From: Heterostelium multicystogenum
Lineage: Eukaryota; Evosea; Eumycetozoa; Acytosteliales; Acytosteliaceae
Direction of reading: 5' to 3'
Assembly (NCBI GenBank): GCA_003667245.1
Contig: RCNN01000484.1
Location: forward strand, 1-64,000
DNA length: 64,000 nt
The notes below the pieces were generated by a model. The model saw only the letters and a list, made by a program, of their open reading frames with translations, was not told the origin of the DNA and searched no databases. A program made the position numbers and the translations under genes. How positions within the stretch are numbered: position 1 is the first letter of the stretch; every line of letters begins with the position of its first letter. Below, piece after piece: positions 48,450 through 64,000 of the stretch.

Positions 48450-48703
48450 TTCTAGTAGTTGTAGCTATTGTTATATCTATATATATTTATATGATTATTA
48501 TATTATATTAGCAGTTGAACTTATTTAAGATACTCATTACTAGTGCAATGCAATGATTGAAAAACCAAAAATAGGAGATTGAATGTTTGTATTTTTTTTA
48601 AATTAATTTATTAATTTTAGGAGGATGGATGAATATGTTAAGATATTTTCAAGATAGATGGATAGATTATATAAACATGAATATTAGGGGATGGATACTA
48701 TTT

Positions 48704-49589
48704 CTATTGTCTTGGTACACCATATTTGTTGGGTGCGTATTCAGAGTATGGACGATCGACAAGAGCTACTTTTTCTCTCAATACCAATCTCCATACGAGT
48801 CCTGCTGCTAGTCCTCCAGCAATTGGTGCAGCCCAATAGAGCCAATGTCTGTGCCATTCTCCAGCAAGGGTGGCTGGTCCGAATGAACGTGCTGGATTCA
48901 AAGATCCTCCGGTCCATGGGTTCAACAAAGCGACACCGGCATAGACCGCACAACCAATAGCCAATGGGGCATAACGTCCGAGACGTTGATCCCACTCATT
49001 GTACACAGACATAGAAAGTACAACCATACACAACAAGGCGGTGGCCATAAACTCTAAAAAGAATGCATTGGCAATACTGATATCAGGATTAATAGTGGTT
49101 GCTCCCAAATTTCCTTCATCTATAGTTTTCCAAATGTATTAATTTTTTGAATCGAATTGAAAACAATGAATTATACTTACACATTCCAGGAGTAGCAGCC
49201 TTGGCTAGTGAAGCTCCGGCCAATGCACCAGTGGCCTGCATAATTACGAAACGAGTCCATTGAAGAAACCCATACGTGATGTTATAATCAATGAACAGGT
49301 TACAGCGGGATTAAGCTGACAACCAGACACACCACTTGTGAACCATATAATTGTAGACAAAGCGAATGCTTGAATCAATGCAATCAAAACAACTCTTACT
49401 ACACCATCGGAAAAGAAAAATGTGGCGGTAATTACAGATGTACATGCCATAAAAAACAAAGAAGGCTGTACCAATAAACTCGGCAATCATCTGACGGACA
49501 AACTGTCTTAGTTTGGACTCTGGAACCTTCACAATAACTTTGTTCTTGTCCAAATTATTGTATCTGGTAATCAATGGAAACAACGCCAT
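48704..49589 (-). CDS. aquaporin (MIP family water/glycerol channel)
   Basis: Six-span MIP protein of about 270 residues. Start at 49589 with a cytosolic basic segment, then QMIAEFIGTAFFVF. The two pore loops carry the canonical motifs LNPAVT and GGSLNPARSFGPA. One intron lies around 49110-49175. Single-base shifts at the A6 run near 49452-49457 and near 49255 restore TSVITATFFF and FVIMQATGALAGAS. The C-terminus is short and hydrophilic (NKYGVPRQ). The Arg after the second NPA is the usual selectivity-filter Arg, so water conduction is likely; solute range cannot be set. A role in osmotic control is plausible. Confidence 0.9.
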
Positions 49590-50654
49590 TGTTTATAATG
49601 TATAATGTATATATAAAATAAATAAAAGATGATAGATTGTAATTTTATATGTTATTGATTGATTATTATTTTTTAATTTAAAAATAATTAGTAATAGTTG
49701 TTATTATTATTATTACTCTATGATTATTTATTTATTATTTACTATTTATTATTATTTTTATTATTATTTATTGTTATTTATTGTTATTTTTAGATATCTA
49801 AAAAACTAATATAAAAATATCTAATATTATTATAATAAAAATTATACAACTAGGAATATTATAATTGAAATAGTTGACCAAATGTAAATTAAGGAATAGA
49901 TAGATCGAATGGAGTTGGAATATTGAAGATGCAATTTCAATGTACTCGGTGGAGTAGTTGTAAATTTCATGCTCTCCGGATGTCACCTCTGCCATGCAAG
50001 TATGATAGTAATATTATATTTTATATCTTTTTAATGATCTCAGACACCACACATTTTAAATAAAAGAATAAAACAAAGTGATAAAGACAGATATTTCAAT
50101 TTTTCAAAGAGAAGTATTTTCATTTCCGTGTGTGAAACAACAAATACAATGAGAATGTGTGTGGGTTTTCGCACTCGTGCATACAGATATAGTATATCGA
50201 TTATGTGTACTTATTTCTATATATATACAGATATATAATTTATTATTTTTATCCTTTTAAAACACACTCATCTATATAGATATATATGTATATTTATATT
50301 TTATATTCATTTATTTAAAATGAATATTATATGATTTTCAAACTCTCTTTCATTTTTGTTTGAATTCTTATCCTTCTCTAGATCATGTTGAAGTATTGTA
50401 ATAACTGTCATATTATTATTATTATTTGAACAGATATGTTCCTATATGTATTGGAATATGATGATCATTAATATTGAGCGAACTTGTTGATTTGCCCTAT
50501 GTAAAAAAGTCAACACTTTTTGAATGATGATCCTTTGTGGTTTTTTTTAAATTAAGCTTTGTTATTTTGACTTTTAACAAAATTTTTGTGAAGCTTCACT
50601 CACTCATTACAGCTTCAAGTCATCAAGTTAACAATAAAGTAGATAAATTAGAGA
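49590..50654. other. intergenic, with one doubtful short frame
   Basis: Holds the aquaporin promoter and the 5' side of OST4. AT-rich with ATT repeats near 49690-49760. A 65-codon minus-strand frame (49798-49995) begins with a more coding-like stretch (MAEVTSGEHEIYNYSTEY) but ends in AT-rich hydrophobic sequence. It might be the start of an unrecognised small gene; I rate that low. Confidence 0.35.
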
Positions 50655-50774
50655 ATGATCACTGATACTCAACTCTCATTGTTGGCCAACTCCATGGGTG
50701 CAATTGCCATGGTACTCATTGTTGCCTATCACTTCTTAACTGCCACTCCATCAACCCACCAAAAGCGTGATTAA
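50655..50774 (+). CDS. ost4: OST4 subunit of oligosaccharyltransferase
   Basis: A 39-codon gene. It starts MITDTQLSLLANSMGAIAMV and ends STHQKRD, with a single membrane span (IAMVLIVAYHFL). Size, the MITD start, the one transmembrane helix and the short charged tail match OST4, the tiny subunit that stabilises the Stt3/OST complex in the ER membrane during N-glycosylation. No intron is needed. Short genes like this are easily missed by length cut-offs. Confidence 0.92.
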   Translation: MITDTQLSLLANSMGAIAMVLIVAYHFLTATPSTHQKRD

Positions 50775-51095
50775 AAAGATAACATTTAGTTAAAGGAATA
50801 GGTTTGTACAATTGTTCAGCATTATGGCACCTCCTTTACCAGACACTTTCTCTAACTAAAGCTAAATCTATAGAATTTTTGTATATTGAATCCAATTTGG
50901 TCAAAGAATCAATTGAAGACAGCCTCAAGATAAACAGTATTAATAGTCTACTAGCAATAATAATAAAACTATAAATTAACAAATAAATATAGCATATTAT
51001 ACGATATAGATGAATAGGATTGAAAGATACATTGGTATTCATACCATGTTATTATTATTATTATTATTAAATATATATATTTATTATTGATTCAT
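50775..51095. other. intergenic between convergent OST4 and prefoldin 5 genes
   Basis: 320 bp, AT-rich, with (ATT)n at 51051-51067. No gene. Confidence 0.35.
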
Positions 51096-51784
51096 TTATT
51101 TCTTTGCAGCAGCAGCTTGTTGTTGCTTGAGTAAAGATAACTTCTGTTGGGCGACCTGAATGATTTGATCTAAATTACCTCTTTTTACATTTACAGCTTG
51201 TTGTACTTTGTTGATTTGATCTTGAATTAGTTGAACCTTTCTATTTGTAAATCCTTGACCTTGTTCTAAATCCTGTTGTTGATCAATTAAGATTAAAGTA
51301 TTAGCATGTTTCATTAATGAACTATCAATACTATCTATACCATTTCAATAAAATATTGAGTACCAATATCGACTAAAACTTTATCTTTACAGTTTACTTT
51401 GCCAGGTAGATATAACTATATATATATAGATTGTTTTGTTAGAGGTTAGTTATGTACGGTCATTAGATTAGCTCTTATTAACACTATATATTTACAGAAG
51501 AAGTAAGTGGTACTAAAATTTCTTTTCCTTCAGCACCAGATAAACCTTGAATTGCTTCTTTAGCCTCTAAATATTTGCTTGCAGCATGCTTAAGTTGCAT
51601 CATTGAATCTGAAAGTGTTTGAATTTCCTAACAATCCACATTGAAACAAGGTAGGGTAAGTTATACGTTTGAATGAGAAGGTCGTCAAGTTACCTACATT
51701 CTCAACCTGTTCTTTAACCATTTCAAGTTGATCCAATGACAATGCTGCAAGATTTACTTGCTGTGGTTGTTGTGATTCTGACAT
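51096..51784 (-). CDS. pfdn5: prefoldin subunit 5
   Basis: Hexameric co-chaperone subunit that passes actin and tubulin to the CCT chaperonin. Exon 1 reads MSESQQPQQVNLAALSLDQL then EMVKEQVEN. After a ~70-bp intron comes EIQTLSDSMMQLKHAASKY and GKEILVPLTSS. After another intron LYLPGKV and VLVDIGTQYFIE follow, then the second coiled coil and the Ala/Lys tail QQAAAAKK. The central LVPLTSS and YxPGK blocks are hallmarks of this alpha-type subunit. Start at 51784 and TAA at 51096-51098 fit a normal length of about 150 residues. No frame errors needed. Confidence 0.93.
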
Positions 51785-52577
51785 TATGGGTGTCTAGGTA
51801 TATATATAGTTTGATTTCAAATATACTAGTAAACAAGATCTTAATTTCCTTACTCAAACGCTGAAATGCAACTAAAATTTTGTTGTGTCAAAAAAAAAAA
51901 CAAAAACTAAAACACCATAAACTTTGAAAGTAATGCAACTTCAAACAATGAATACCAATGTATTTCCATAAATAACCATTCAAAAGTCAACTATTATTTA
52001 AAATTACACGACATCATCAACAGTACAACATCATTCATATATATCTTGATTTATCGAAGAACTTCTGTTTCATTGTCATTCAATTATTTACTAGCCTTTC
52101 ATTAAAAAAATAATGTGGATTTGTTTTGAAATACGAGGGAGACCAACTTAGTTTTACTCATCATATCTAAGTGACATTATAAGTTTTTATAAAAACACTC
52201 TAACAGTAAAATTATGATTGATCAAAATAACCTATGAATCTGAACCTAAATACGAATAGACGGGAAATAAGCAATGATCGATCATCCAATACAATAGAGC
52301 AATTAAGAGTGTGCATTTACTTGCCAACCGGCTGTTAATAAATTTCGTTCGTTTTTTTGATTTTAATTAAAAAAAATAAAAAACATTCATTTTAAAATGA
52401 ATCGTATAGATTAACTAAGCATTTGTGTGTTATTTATTCGTTGTAATATTCATAGGTCAACAAGCACACACACACACACCCCCACATACCAATAAAAATA
52501 ATAATATTATTATTATAAACTATCATTTGATTTTGTTGTTTATTGGAGGAGAGAAAGCTATATTATTACGTATTAAG
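51785..52577. promoter_or_regulatory. divergent intergenic region
   Basis: Between prefoldin 5 (minus) and the mitochondrial RRM-like gene (plus). AT-rich, with an A-run at ~51891-51901 and a short CA-repeat at ~52468-52480. No further gene seen. Confidence 0.35.
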
Positions 52578-54373
52578 ATGTTGAGTAGATCTTTAAGAAA
52601 CTGTAGTACAATCTACACTCGTCAATACAACAACACTAAAGTTGATATAGGTAGACTTTGTAGCTACTCTAACTTTAGTACATCAAACTCCAGCACCACA
52701 GGTTCATCATCTGCCTCGAGCACTGATTCGAATAGCAGCAGTGAATCATTAAATATAAATCTTTCTTCAAACCCAACTCAATCTAACTCCAATATTAGTA
52801 TGTACCATCCACCACCAGCATCAGGCCCTGAGATACGCTTACTAATTGTTATCATTTAAGAATCAATTTTTACAAGACTATTTGGTAAAACAAATGAGGA
52901 CCATAAGCAGAATCCAACCATCGACCCTAAATCAATCGATTTAGAAGAATTACAGCTAAAGAAACAACAAAATCCTCAACGTAAAGCACCACAAGCACAA
53001 TTCTATTCTGTTTTCTCTGAAAATGGACAGACCGACAACAAAGTTGTCACAGAAGATTTGTCACAAACCAAAGAAAAGAAACCAACATCTTTGTTTGGAA
53101 TTGAAGTAGAAAATAGCGTCAATGATGATTTTATCAACTCTCTTAAACAATCACATCCAACTCCTTTCGAAGTACAATCTCCAAATGAAAGATCTCAACC
53201 AACTACGACAACTAATACAACCAACCAGAGAAATACTAATAACAGAATATCACTCACAAAAGAGGAAGTTGCAGTTGACTCTTTGGTTCAGAATATATAC
53301 AATGACAACAAGAAACAACAAAAACAACAAAAACAACAACTCTACGATGAACCCATTTCAAGCAATAGATCAGAGTCTAAATTTATAATGGAGGATAATG
53401 ATCTTCCAATGGCGGAATACACCACTTTGGTTAAAGAATATCATGCAATGTTGGAGTCATGCAAAGCAAATGGAACCAAACCAACTTTTAAACAACTTAA
53501 TTTTATGATTGAAAACGTACCCATCGAAATGGAGAATATGGATATGAACGAAATACTACAAAAGAATTTTAACTACCCAATTGACGATCTTTACTGCGAA
53601 ATTTATTCATGACAGCTCACTCAAAGGTCGCGTTTTATCAATGTTAGTCGTTCTCCGTTATCATACCAACCATGTTGCACCAGGCATCGACCAAGTCTTG
53701 GAGAAAATCAATGAGTCCGTTGAAAAGTCTGTCAAGGAAATGGACGAAAAGCAACAATTGTTGGAGGCAGATTCATCACCAGAAACTATTTATGAGAAAT
53801 TCAAACTCTATGGTATTATTTGTAAGGTATGTCGTATCACTAACTTCCGCATGAAAGGACCACTATTAATTATTTCACTTACAGGGTGTTAGATACAAGG
53901 TAGTCTCACCAAAATCTTTGATGACATTAAAGGTCAGTCGTATTCCACCTTCAGTGAATGAGGAGTTGATTAGAGGACATTTAGATTCAAGAGTTACACT
54001 TTCAAGTCCAGGATATAAGATTCTCTTCCCTAAACCCATGAAAAATGCACATCTCGAGACTCAACCAGAACATCCAGGTTTTTGTTATTTCAATTTTAAC
54101 AATCATCTTGATGCTCTTGAAGCATTCTCAGCACTTCATACACTCAGATATGACAACCAGTACGTCAATGTCAAATGGAGCAGAAAGATCTTCAGTGATG
54201 ACTCTGCCTCATCTAACCTTCAAACTAGATTGGCTTCAGAAAAAGCTAAAAGCTACAAAGAACTTGCTTTGATGCGTAAGATTATGGATCTAAACTCAGA
54301 AAATGAGCAACTAAAGAGTCAGTTGAGGCAAAAACCAACAAATCAACTCCAAGAAAAAGATCCACAAAGTTAA
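52578..54373 (+). CDS. mitochondrial-targeted protein with C-terminal RRM-like domain
   Basis: The leader MLSRSLRNCSTIYTRQYNN is rich in Arg, Ser and Thr with few acidic residues, typical of mitochondrial import. A Ser/Asn-rich linker and a Gln/Lys/Thr-rich middle follow. Next is a folded region with YTTLVKEYHAMLESCKANG and KFIHDSSLKGRVLSMLVVL. The C-terminal part (from ~53910) has RRM spacing: LMTLKVSRIPPSVNEELIRG, then HPGFCYFNFNNHLDALEAFS and YDNQYVNVKWSRK, then a coiled-coil tail. An intron at about 53827-53884 has a GTATGT donor. Frame joins near 52850 and 53590 are unresolved. A mitochondrial RNA-related role is inferred from the domain only. Confidence 0.65.
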
Positions 54374-54526
54374 ATAAATAATGATATTATATATTATAAT
54401 TAAATTTTTTTAGAAGAAAATCAAAAATCAAAAAAAAAAAAAAATTAAGATATTTCATTATCACATTTATAAATCTTGTTTGTTGTATTTTCAATTCTTT
54501 ATTCTAAACTTATTCATTAAGCAATA

Positions 54527-55559
54527 ATGAGTATTGTACCAACAATAAAAACACCACCAACCCTTCTATCCATTCTGGGTGTATTAGTACTACGAAGAAA
54601 TATATTTAAACAGGTTAACAGTATCAATAGAAAGATTGGTAAAGAATTCTATAAATGGTCGGACATTCTTCATAATCCAAGACATATGGTCTACCATGGA
54701 TATATGGATCTAATATTGACGCTTAAAAACGAAAGACTACTCAGCTGTGGTTTGGCCGAGGTCGCTTCCTACAGAGGATATCTCGACATCTTAAAGTACC
54801 TCTTTGATAAAGAGTTGGCTCTGAACAAGAATATAGATGAAAACGGTGTCTTTACTAAATATGTTATTTTTAATGGTAAGGAGCTTGCTTCTGCTTGCCG
54901 AGGGGGTCACCTAGACATAGTCAAGTACCTGTTCGAGAACAAGCATTTGAATGAGAACCAATTAAAGTCAATGGCAATGTACAATGGTGTGCAAAGCGGA
55001 AATCTAGAATTGGTCCAGTATCTTTGTACAATTATCCCCGATCATCATTCCAACCTAATAGACTTTGCTGCCGAATGCGGTCATCTCCAAACTGTTGAGT
55101 TTCTTCATAAATGGGGATCAGTAGCCACCCAAAAAGCTATCAATTCGGCAGCCGCCAATGGTCACACAGATGTTATTAAATTCCTTGTGGAAAACAGAAC
55201 GGAAGGATTCAGCCATCAAGCAATCGACAAGGCAGCAGAAAATGGACACCTTTGAAACAATCCAATATCTCAATAGTCTCGATCACAGCCAGTGTACAAC
55301 CAATGCTATTGACCAAGCAGTTATGCACGAACATATCGATGTCGTGAAGTACCTTCTCACAAACAGAACCGAAGGATGCACACAAGTTGCATTCTTAAAT
55401 GCCATTTTTAATGCAAATATTGAGTGTATTGTCGAACTCTACTCATCCCCTACCTCTAAATTCATAAAAGACATCAAAGAATCGATTGAATTGGCAGGTA
55501 CCTATGGACATGTAGAAATGAAAAATATACTTACTATTTTATGCTCAACTCTAAAATAA
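54527..55559 (+). CDS. dictyostelid-type ankyrin-repeat protein
   Basis: About 344 residues. The opening (NPRHMVYHGYMDLILTLKNE) is the usual start of the expanded ankyrin families of dictyostelids. Repeats follow: GGHLDIVKYLFENKHLNENQ, CGHLQTVEFLHKWG, ANGHTDVIKFLVENRTEGF and, after the break, HEHIDVVKYLLTNRTEGC. The TTT at 55251-55253 should be TT to read NGHLETIQYLNSLDH without interruption. No intron. These proteins belong to fast-evolving lineage-specific families; function unknown. Confidence 0.85.
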
Positions 55560-55652
55560 AAGATACAATACCAACAAAAACTATTATTAATCAATAGATT
55601 ATAATTATTTACAATTTATTTTAAATGTATTAGAGGAGGATGCTGATGCTTC

Positions 55653-59254
<3,602 letters not shown>

Positions 59255-59654
59255 CTTTAGCTACAAGTAGATATCTTAATTATATATCAATTCTATCTAT
59301 TATCTTTAGGTATCTATTTATCTATTATCTATGTATCTATGTATGAATGTACTAAATATAATTATTCGTAAAACTTTTAAAACTATAATATTATAATATT
59401 TTATGTAATTTAAACAAAACAATAAATATATCCACATAAAAATATAAATAAAAATGGTAAAATGTGGTGATGAACCAACACATAAAATTATTATTCTCAT
59501 TATTTTAAGAAAACAAAAATAAAAATAAAAAACAAAAAAATAAACTTATTTATTTAATTTATCAATTCATTTGATTTTTGTATGTGTTGTTTCCCACCAC
59601 CCATTCAAATAATTGAAACAACAAACAACAATTGGTATTGATTTATACAAAGTT
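59255..59654. other. intergenic between tandem kinase genes
   Basis: 400 bp of AT-rich sequence containing the promoter of copy B and the 3' side of copy A. (ATCT)n-like repeats occur near 59285-59345. No gene. Confidence 0.4.
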
Positions 59655-62600
59655 TTATTCACCTAGTTGATCGGAGATTGTATTGTTGTCCAGACTGATG
59701 AAGTTAGAGTTGGAAGCATCACTATAGCTTGATTCTAAGGTGGATACATTGAAATATTTTGAGGTTCGAAGCTTTCGCTTAGAGTTTGATAGTTGGTAGC
59801 TGACGAATCTATTGTTGGCATCGATTCAATGTTGTTGATGTCATCCATTTCATGTACCTGTTCATTTTGGAATATTCCATTTTCTCTTCCTCTTTTTGGG
59901 CCAAATCCTCACTATTGTTGTGGTTAGCTTCAAAAGTTTGATTTTGAGCTTGTTGATTTTCATGCTCATGCTCATCTTTGCCCTCATCATTTTTGGTAAA
60001 CTTTTTCGATTCTACATCCTCTATAGTTGGTATTGGTTGTATGTATTGACTTATCTTATTTGCACAGATGCTTACACAGTCGCTAAGGATAACCATTGAA
60101 TTCTTTAAGATTTGATTGGTGGCACCAAAGATGTATGGAGCATAGGTCTTCTTGGTCTTGTGCATTTTGTCAATGAACATTTGCTTATAGGTGTCTCTCT
60201 GGCTGTTGAGAAAATTTTTGAAATAGTCTTCTGCTTCGGATGATAGGAGTCCAGGAATGAATCTGTTGGACACCTCATTGTGAATATAGTCAAGCGTGAA
60301 ATGAGTGTCAGACATTGGATTTAATTTGGTCAGAAACATCAAGTGGTAGAGGAAAAATGATGCTTCCTCTCTGAGGATAGAGAAGATAATCAAGCATATG
60401 CGAATCAACTCATCTTTGTTCTCGTAGATATCGATCTGCTCATCAAACTCTGAGCCATAGCGAAGGAAGTGACCAATGAGCGGCTTTGGCTCCTTTCCAA
60501 GAATGAATCCATAGTCAATGTGGAAGAACTTTCCACTGTTGGTGAGCATGATATTGTCTAAGTGTCGATCTCCAAATCCGATGAGATGGCTAATAACAAG
60601 ATAAAATGCCATACTATTTCTAAAGTTGATATTTGCGTCCATAAGATTATCCTTTTGATTATGCTTTTTGAGATACTCGTTTATCTTAAGTGTATTGGTC
60701 TTGGCTTCTTTATAGATACTAAAGAGTGTTTCGGAATTCCTAACTACTTCAATAAAGCCATATTCACAGCCATGTGGTAGAACTGTATAAGTAACAATAG
60801 AGCTAAGGATTTGATGAATCTCTTTCTTTTGTTCCTCAATGATTTCCTGGACGGCATTATCGTAAGGAGTGCGGAGATCGAGAAGCAACTCATCCAGAGG
60901 ATTTTGATTACTTTGGTAGTTTTTCAACTCTAAAAGTATCCTCTCTGTGATCTCTTTATAATCTTTCTCTTGTATGAGGTCGCCAATAAATTTGCTTTTC
61001 AAACGCATCAATCTTAGGACAGGCTCTAACTCTGGCGAATTTACTAGACTCACCAGCTTTTTGGAATCCTTATATTTAATTGCCTCAAGAAAATCATCGA
61101 ACTCTCTGTCCACCTTTTGCTTCTTAAGCTCAATGAATTGGCCAATATTCTGTTTGAGAATCTTTGTCATAATAGAGATAATGTTAAGGATAATACGATC
61201 CTTTCTAACATCGTCTTTTTTGAAAATCAATTCCATTCGTTGCTCTTCGTTCGTCACAGTGTGAACGCAATTGAATGTGAGCAGAATAGGTCTAGTGGCA
61301 CTATCTTTGATTTCTACATTTCTCTTATCTATGCTCTTAATTCTATAGGCAGGATTAACAGGATATCTTATGTCCTGACATTTCCTGAGCAACTCCTCTA
61401 TCTTGAGGAGCTCACTCTGTAATTCGAGACCCTCCTTCTGTGGGATGTGTTGTAAGATGTTTGTTAGCTCAAAACCAAGAATGAATCCACGAGCATCTCC
61501 ACCAAGCTCCAAAATCAATTCTCCTTTCAAAACCTCATACTTGGAATCGTACTCTTTTGCTTGCTGACAATTCTTGAATTCCCAAAATACATAGTGCGCA
61601 ATTATCTTTGATTCTCTCGACCTCCTAAATAGGAATTCTTTTAGCTTTGAATCATATGATTCAAATCTAAACCAGTCAAATTAATAAAGATATCTAAGGT
61701 TTAGAGTAGGGCACCACTTACCTTAAAAAGTAAACCAATTGAGGAATATAAAAAATGAGATCTTCATCATGGATAGTTGACAGCTGATTAAACAGCAAAC
61801 TCTCTTATGCTCCTGTGTGTCATTCTTTCGTCGAGCAGGGGAAAAATATCTTTGGTGTCGATATTCTCCTTACAAGATGATGAGCACATAAGATGGGTGC
61901 AATCCATCGATCTTTGGTTAGACTGTACAAGTTTAAGGATTTTTTCTACTTTGATGTCGGATAGATCCTTCCAGTTGATTGACTCTACCAATTTCAGTAT
62001 CCACTTTGAATGTCCCTCAAAATATACTTTGTTACGCCAGAGGGCTAGCTTTTCAAATGGCTGTAAAATGTCAGTAGAAAAAGCATATTGAACAGAACGA
62101 ATTAACGAGAGATAGGAAATGGTGGACCTTCGGTACAATATGCATAATGAACTGAATCTCCTTAGAATAGGTAACTTTAGTGCAAGTAACTTTAATGCAT
62201 TCACAAGAGTCTCTCTATCTTTGTCGTTGGTTAAGTAATGGTAGCATTGTCTGCAGACTCTCCAGTTGGTATAAAACAACTTGTCCTTAAGACAATGGTA
62301 CACTGGGTTGGGAATTTGTGATCTCTCAATATTGTACGAGCTGCAGTTAGAACAGAAAACTTTTCCACAATGTCTGCAGTGGGTACGTCTCTTAGTTGCT
62401 GTGAATTCTTGGGCACATGCATGGCAGTTCACAACAAAATGGTCACCAATAGGCTTGATGAGTCGTCGAGGCCTCATCTCCTGTGTAATATTGGATTGAT
62501 TTTTTTGTACATCTTTAGAGCTGCTCTCCTCTATATGGGAGGGCATATTCTTATCGCCATTCAGATCCAGAGCATAGTTTTGTTGGGAAAAGTTTAGCTC

Positions 62601-63474
62601 TTCCTCTATTCTCCTTTCTTCAATCTCATCAAAAATCTCTTTTCACTCCAAAATAGAAGCGCGCACCAGAGACATCCGTAGCTCTACAGAGATTGAACTC
62701 CAGCTGATAGCGAATAGCTCTTATTAAAAGATTATCGGTCACACCAAAATAATGAGCCGTGGCCATCAATGACTCCAATAGAAAGCCTTTCTTCTCCAAG
62801 TTGATATTGTTGAAGAGAATCGACTTGAAAGTTGACCCTTTTTTTGGTAAAGCAGAGTGTTCAGTAACTGGTGGTTCTCTTTCAGAAACACCCACACCAT
62901 TGCGGTAACCACCACCACCACCATTCGACAATTCTACATGTTCAAAACTATCTGGCAAGCCACTATTATTATTTATATATAATTTGCTGAATCTAATATT
63001 ACTATTATTATTATTATTATTAGTATTATTGCTATTGTTATTGTAACTGTTACTATTATTGCTATTGGTACTACTATATTTGTTGATATTGATATTATTA
63101 TTGATGTTGTTAACATTATTTCTGATGTGAATCTGAAGGTCTAATATTTTTGAAATGTTAATTGAATCGATGTCATCGTCGATCTTGTATTGTTCTTTAT
63201 AATTCTTGGTTAATTCATAGAGCTTATTTAGAAAATTGATAACGATTCTAACGGATTCTTCACTTATTAGTGGATCGTCAGGATATATCTCGATTTTATT
63301 ACTTGATTGTATCTTCTTCTTTTCATCTTTTAAAAGATTTGAGAAGCTCACTAGACATTGCGGAATTGGAATAGTTGTGCGTGGATAGGTATGGGATCCA
63401 CCATTACCAACAGCCTCATTATTTTTACTATTTACACTATTATTAAGTACATATATAAATATATTTAAACTCAT
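59655..63474 (-). CDS. BTB-like/FYVE/PI3-kinase fusion protein, copy A
   Basis: Same architecture as copy B. The N-terminus starts MSLNIFIYVLNNSV, then a BTB-like part (IEIYPDDPLISEESVRIVIN), an Asn-rich linker (62980-63120), a BACK-like helix LESLMATAHYFGVTDNLLI, and an FYVE-like finger (~62240-62440; RRTHCRHCGKVFCSNC, one His of the canonical pair is Thr). The helical domain includes LWRNKVYFEGHSKWILKLVE. Kinase motifs are FKKDDVRKD, GFGDRHLDN (60548-60580) and [14 protein letters not shown]. It carries a long acidic/Gln tail absent from B. The T-run at ~62637-62641 and a site near 59820 each need one base fewer; with the second, the protein ends at TAA 59655-59657, otherwise at 59809. Introns lie near 61668-61725 and 61770-61790. 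It likely arose by tandem duplication with copy B. Confidence 0.82.
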
Positions 63475-64000
63475 TTGCTAACTAAATAACAACTAAAACC
63501 ACTAGGTTAGAAATACTAAAGTGAACTACTAGTGAATTAACTCTATAATTAAAAACTAACTATATATAATAATAAAACTATTCAAATATTATTAACCATC
63601 TTATTCATATATATATATTTATTAAATACAGGTATTCGAATTGATTTGAATCAAATTGCTATTATTAATATTAATATGGTTGTTTAAAATCCTGATTCTC
63701 AGATTCTTTGGACAATTTAAATATTTTGAAAATTAAAAAATCAATTCCATTCATGTGAAATTAAATTTATAATCCATCAAACTAGTTTGCAAATGAATGA
63801 ATGACCACCAGAAGAGTAAAGTTACTCGTGTGCACTATTTTTGGTACAATGGGAATATTTATTTCACATTATTTTGATGTAAAGCTGTTATTTAAGTCAT
63901 AGTAACTTTGTATGATGTCTGTCAATCAATGGATTTATCCACAAATACTTCTGCAACCATAGTAGTTTTCAGTGTATGGACTGAATGAAAATAGATCAGA
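63475..64000. other. intergenic, nothing recognised
   Basis: Upstream of kinase copy A, AT-rich up to about 63780, then slightly more mixed sequence to the window edge. No coding signal or element identified. Confidence 0.35.

Overview
The window looks like chromosomal DNA of a dictyostelid social amoeba. It is AT-rich, with homopolymer-filled spacers, short introns (GTATGT/GTAAGT donors), TAA-biased stops, polyQ/polyN/polyT stretches in proteins, and a G-protein beta subunit that reads almost exactly like Dictyostelium gpbA. The ankyrin-family gene style and moderate coding GC suggest a relative of D. discoideum rather than that species. This is inference; no search was run.

Many conserved genes (gpbA, TM9SF1-like, thioredoxin reductase, UBE2G2-like, SGT, both lipid kinases) change reading frame by one base, mostly at short homopolymer runs. 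I read this as assembly or base-calling error, so I annotate single genes across the breaks and give outer coordinates (start codon to stop codon, introns included).

Layout. 1-9970 is an accessory zone: a hairpin-dense noncoding block (175-805), a gene made of one ~42-residue repeat per exon (1155-2205, minus), decayed gene copies on both sides of an intronless secreted protein with a Cry/delta-endotoxin-like helical core and ricin-B-like modules (4444-7005, minus), and a long snap-back hairpin (9479-9574). 9970-54400 is a gene-dense housekeeping region: TM9SF1-like protein, an SOD-fold mitochondrial protein that has probably lost enzyme activity, an MFS transporter, a UPF0488-like protein, UBE2G2, SGT co-chaperone, a polyQ HAT-repeat protein, an acidic mitochondrial protein, gpbA, endonuclease III (NTH1), an unknown intronless protein, a Gly-rich RRM protein, a 2H phosphoesterase, thioredoxin reductase, KRR1, a large WW-WW-FYVE-armadillo protein, an ankyrin protein, a membrane-anchored CBS protein, an aquaporin, a 39-residue OST4, prefoldin 5 and an RRM-like mitochondrial protein. 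54500-63500 holds a dictyostelid-type ankyrin protein followed by two tandem paralogues with the unusual order BTB-like, FYVE, PI3K helical, PI3/4-kinase.

Functional themes: endomembrane and phosphoinositide signalling (two FYVE-kinases, WW-FYVE-ARM, TM9SF), chemotactic signalling (gpbA), ER protein handling (OST4, UBE2G2, SGT), ribosome biogenesis (KRR1, SOD-fold mitochondrial protein) and DNA/redox maintenance (NTH1, thioredoxin reductase). Most neighbouring pairs are divergent or convergent with short spacers, as usual in compact dictyostelid genomes. No tRNA, rRNA, CRISPR array or intact transposase/reverse transcriptase was recognised.
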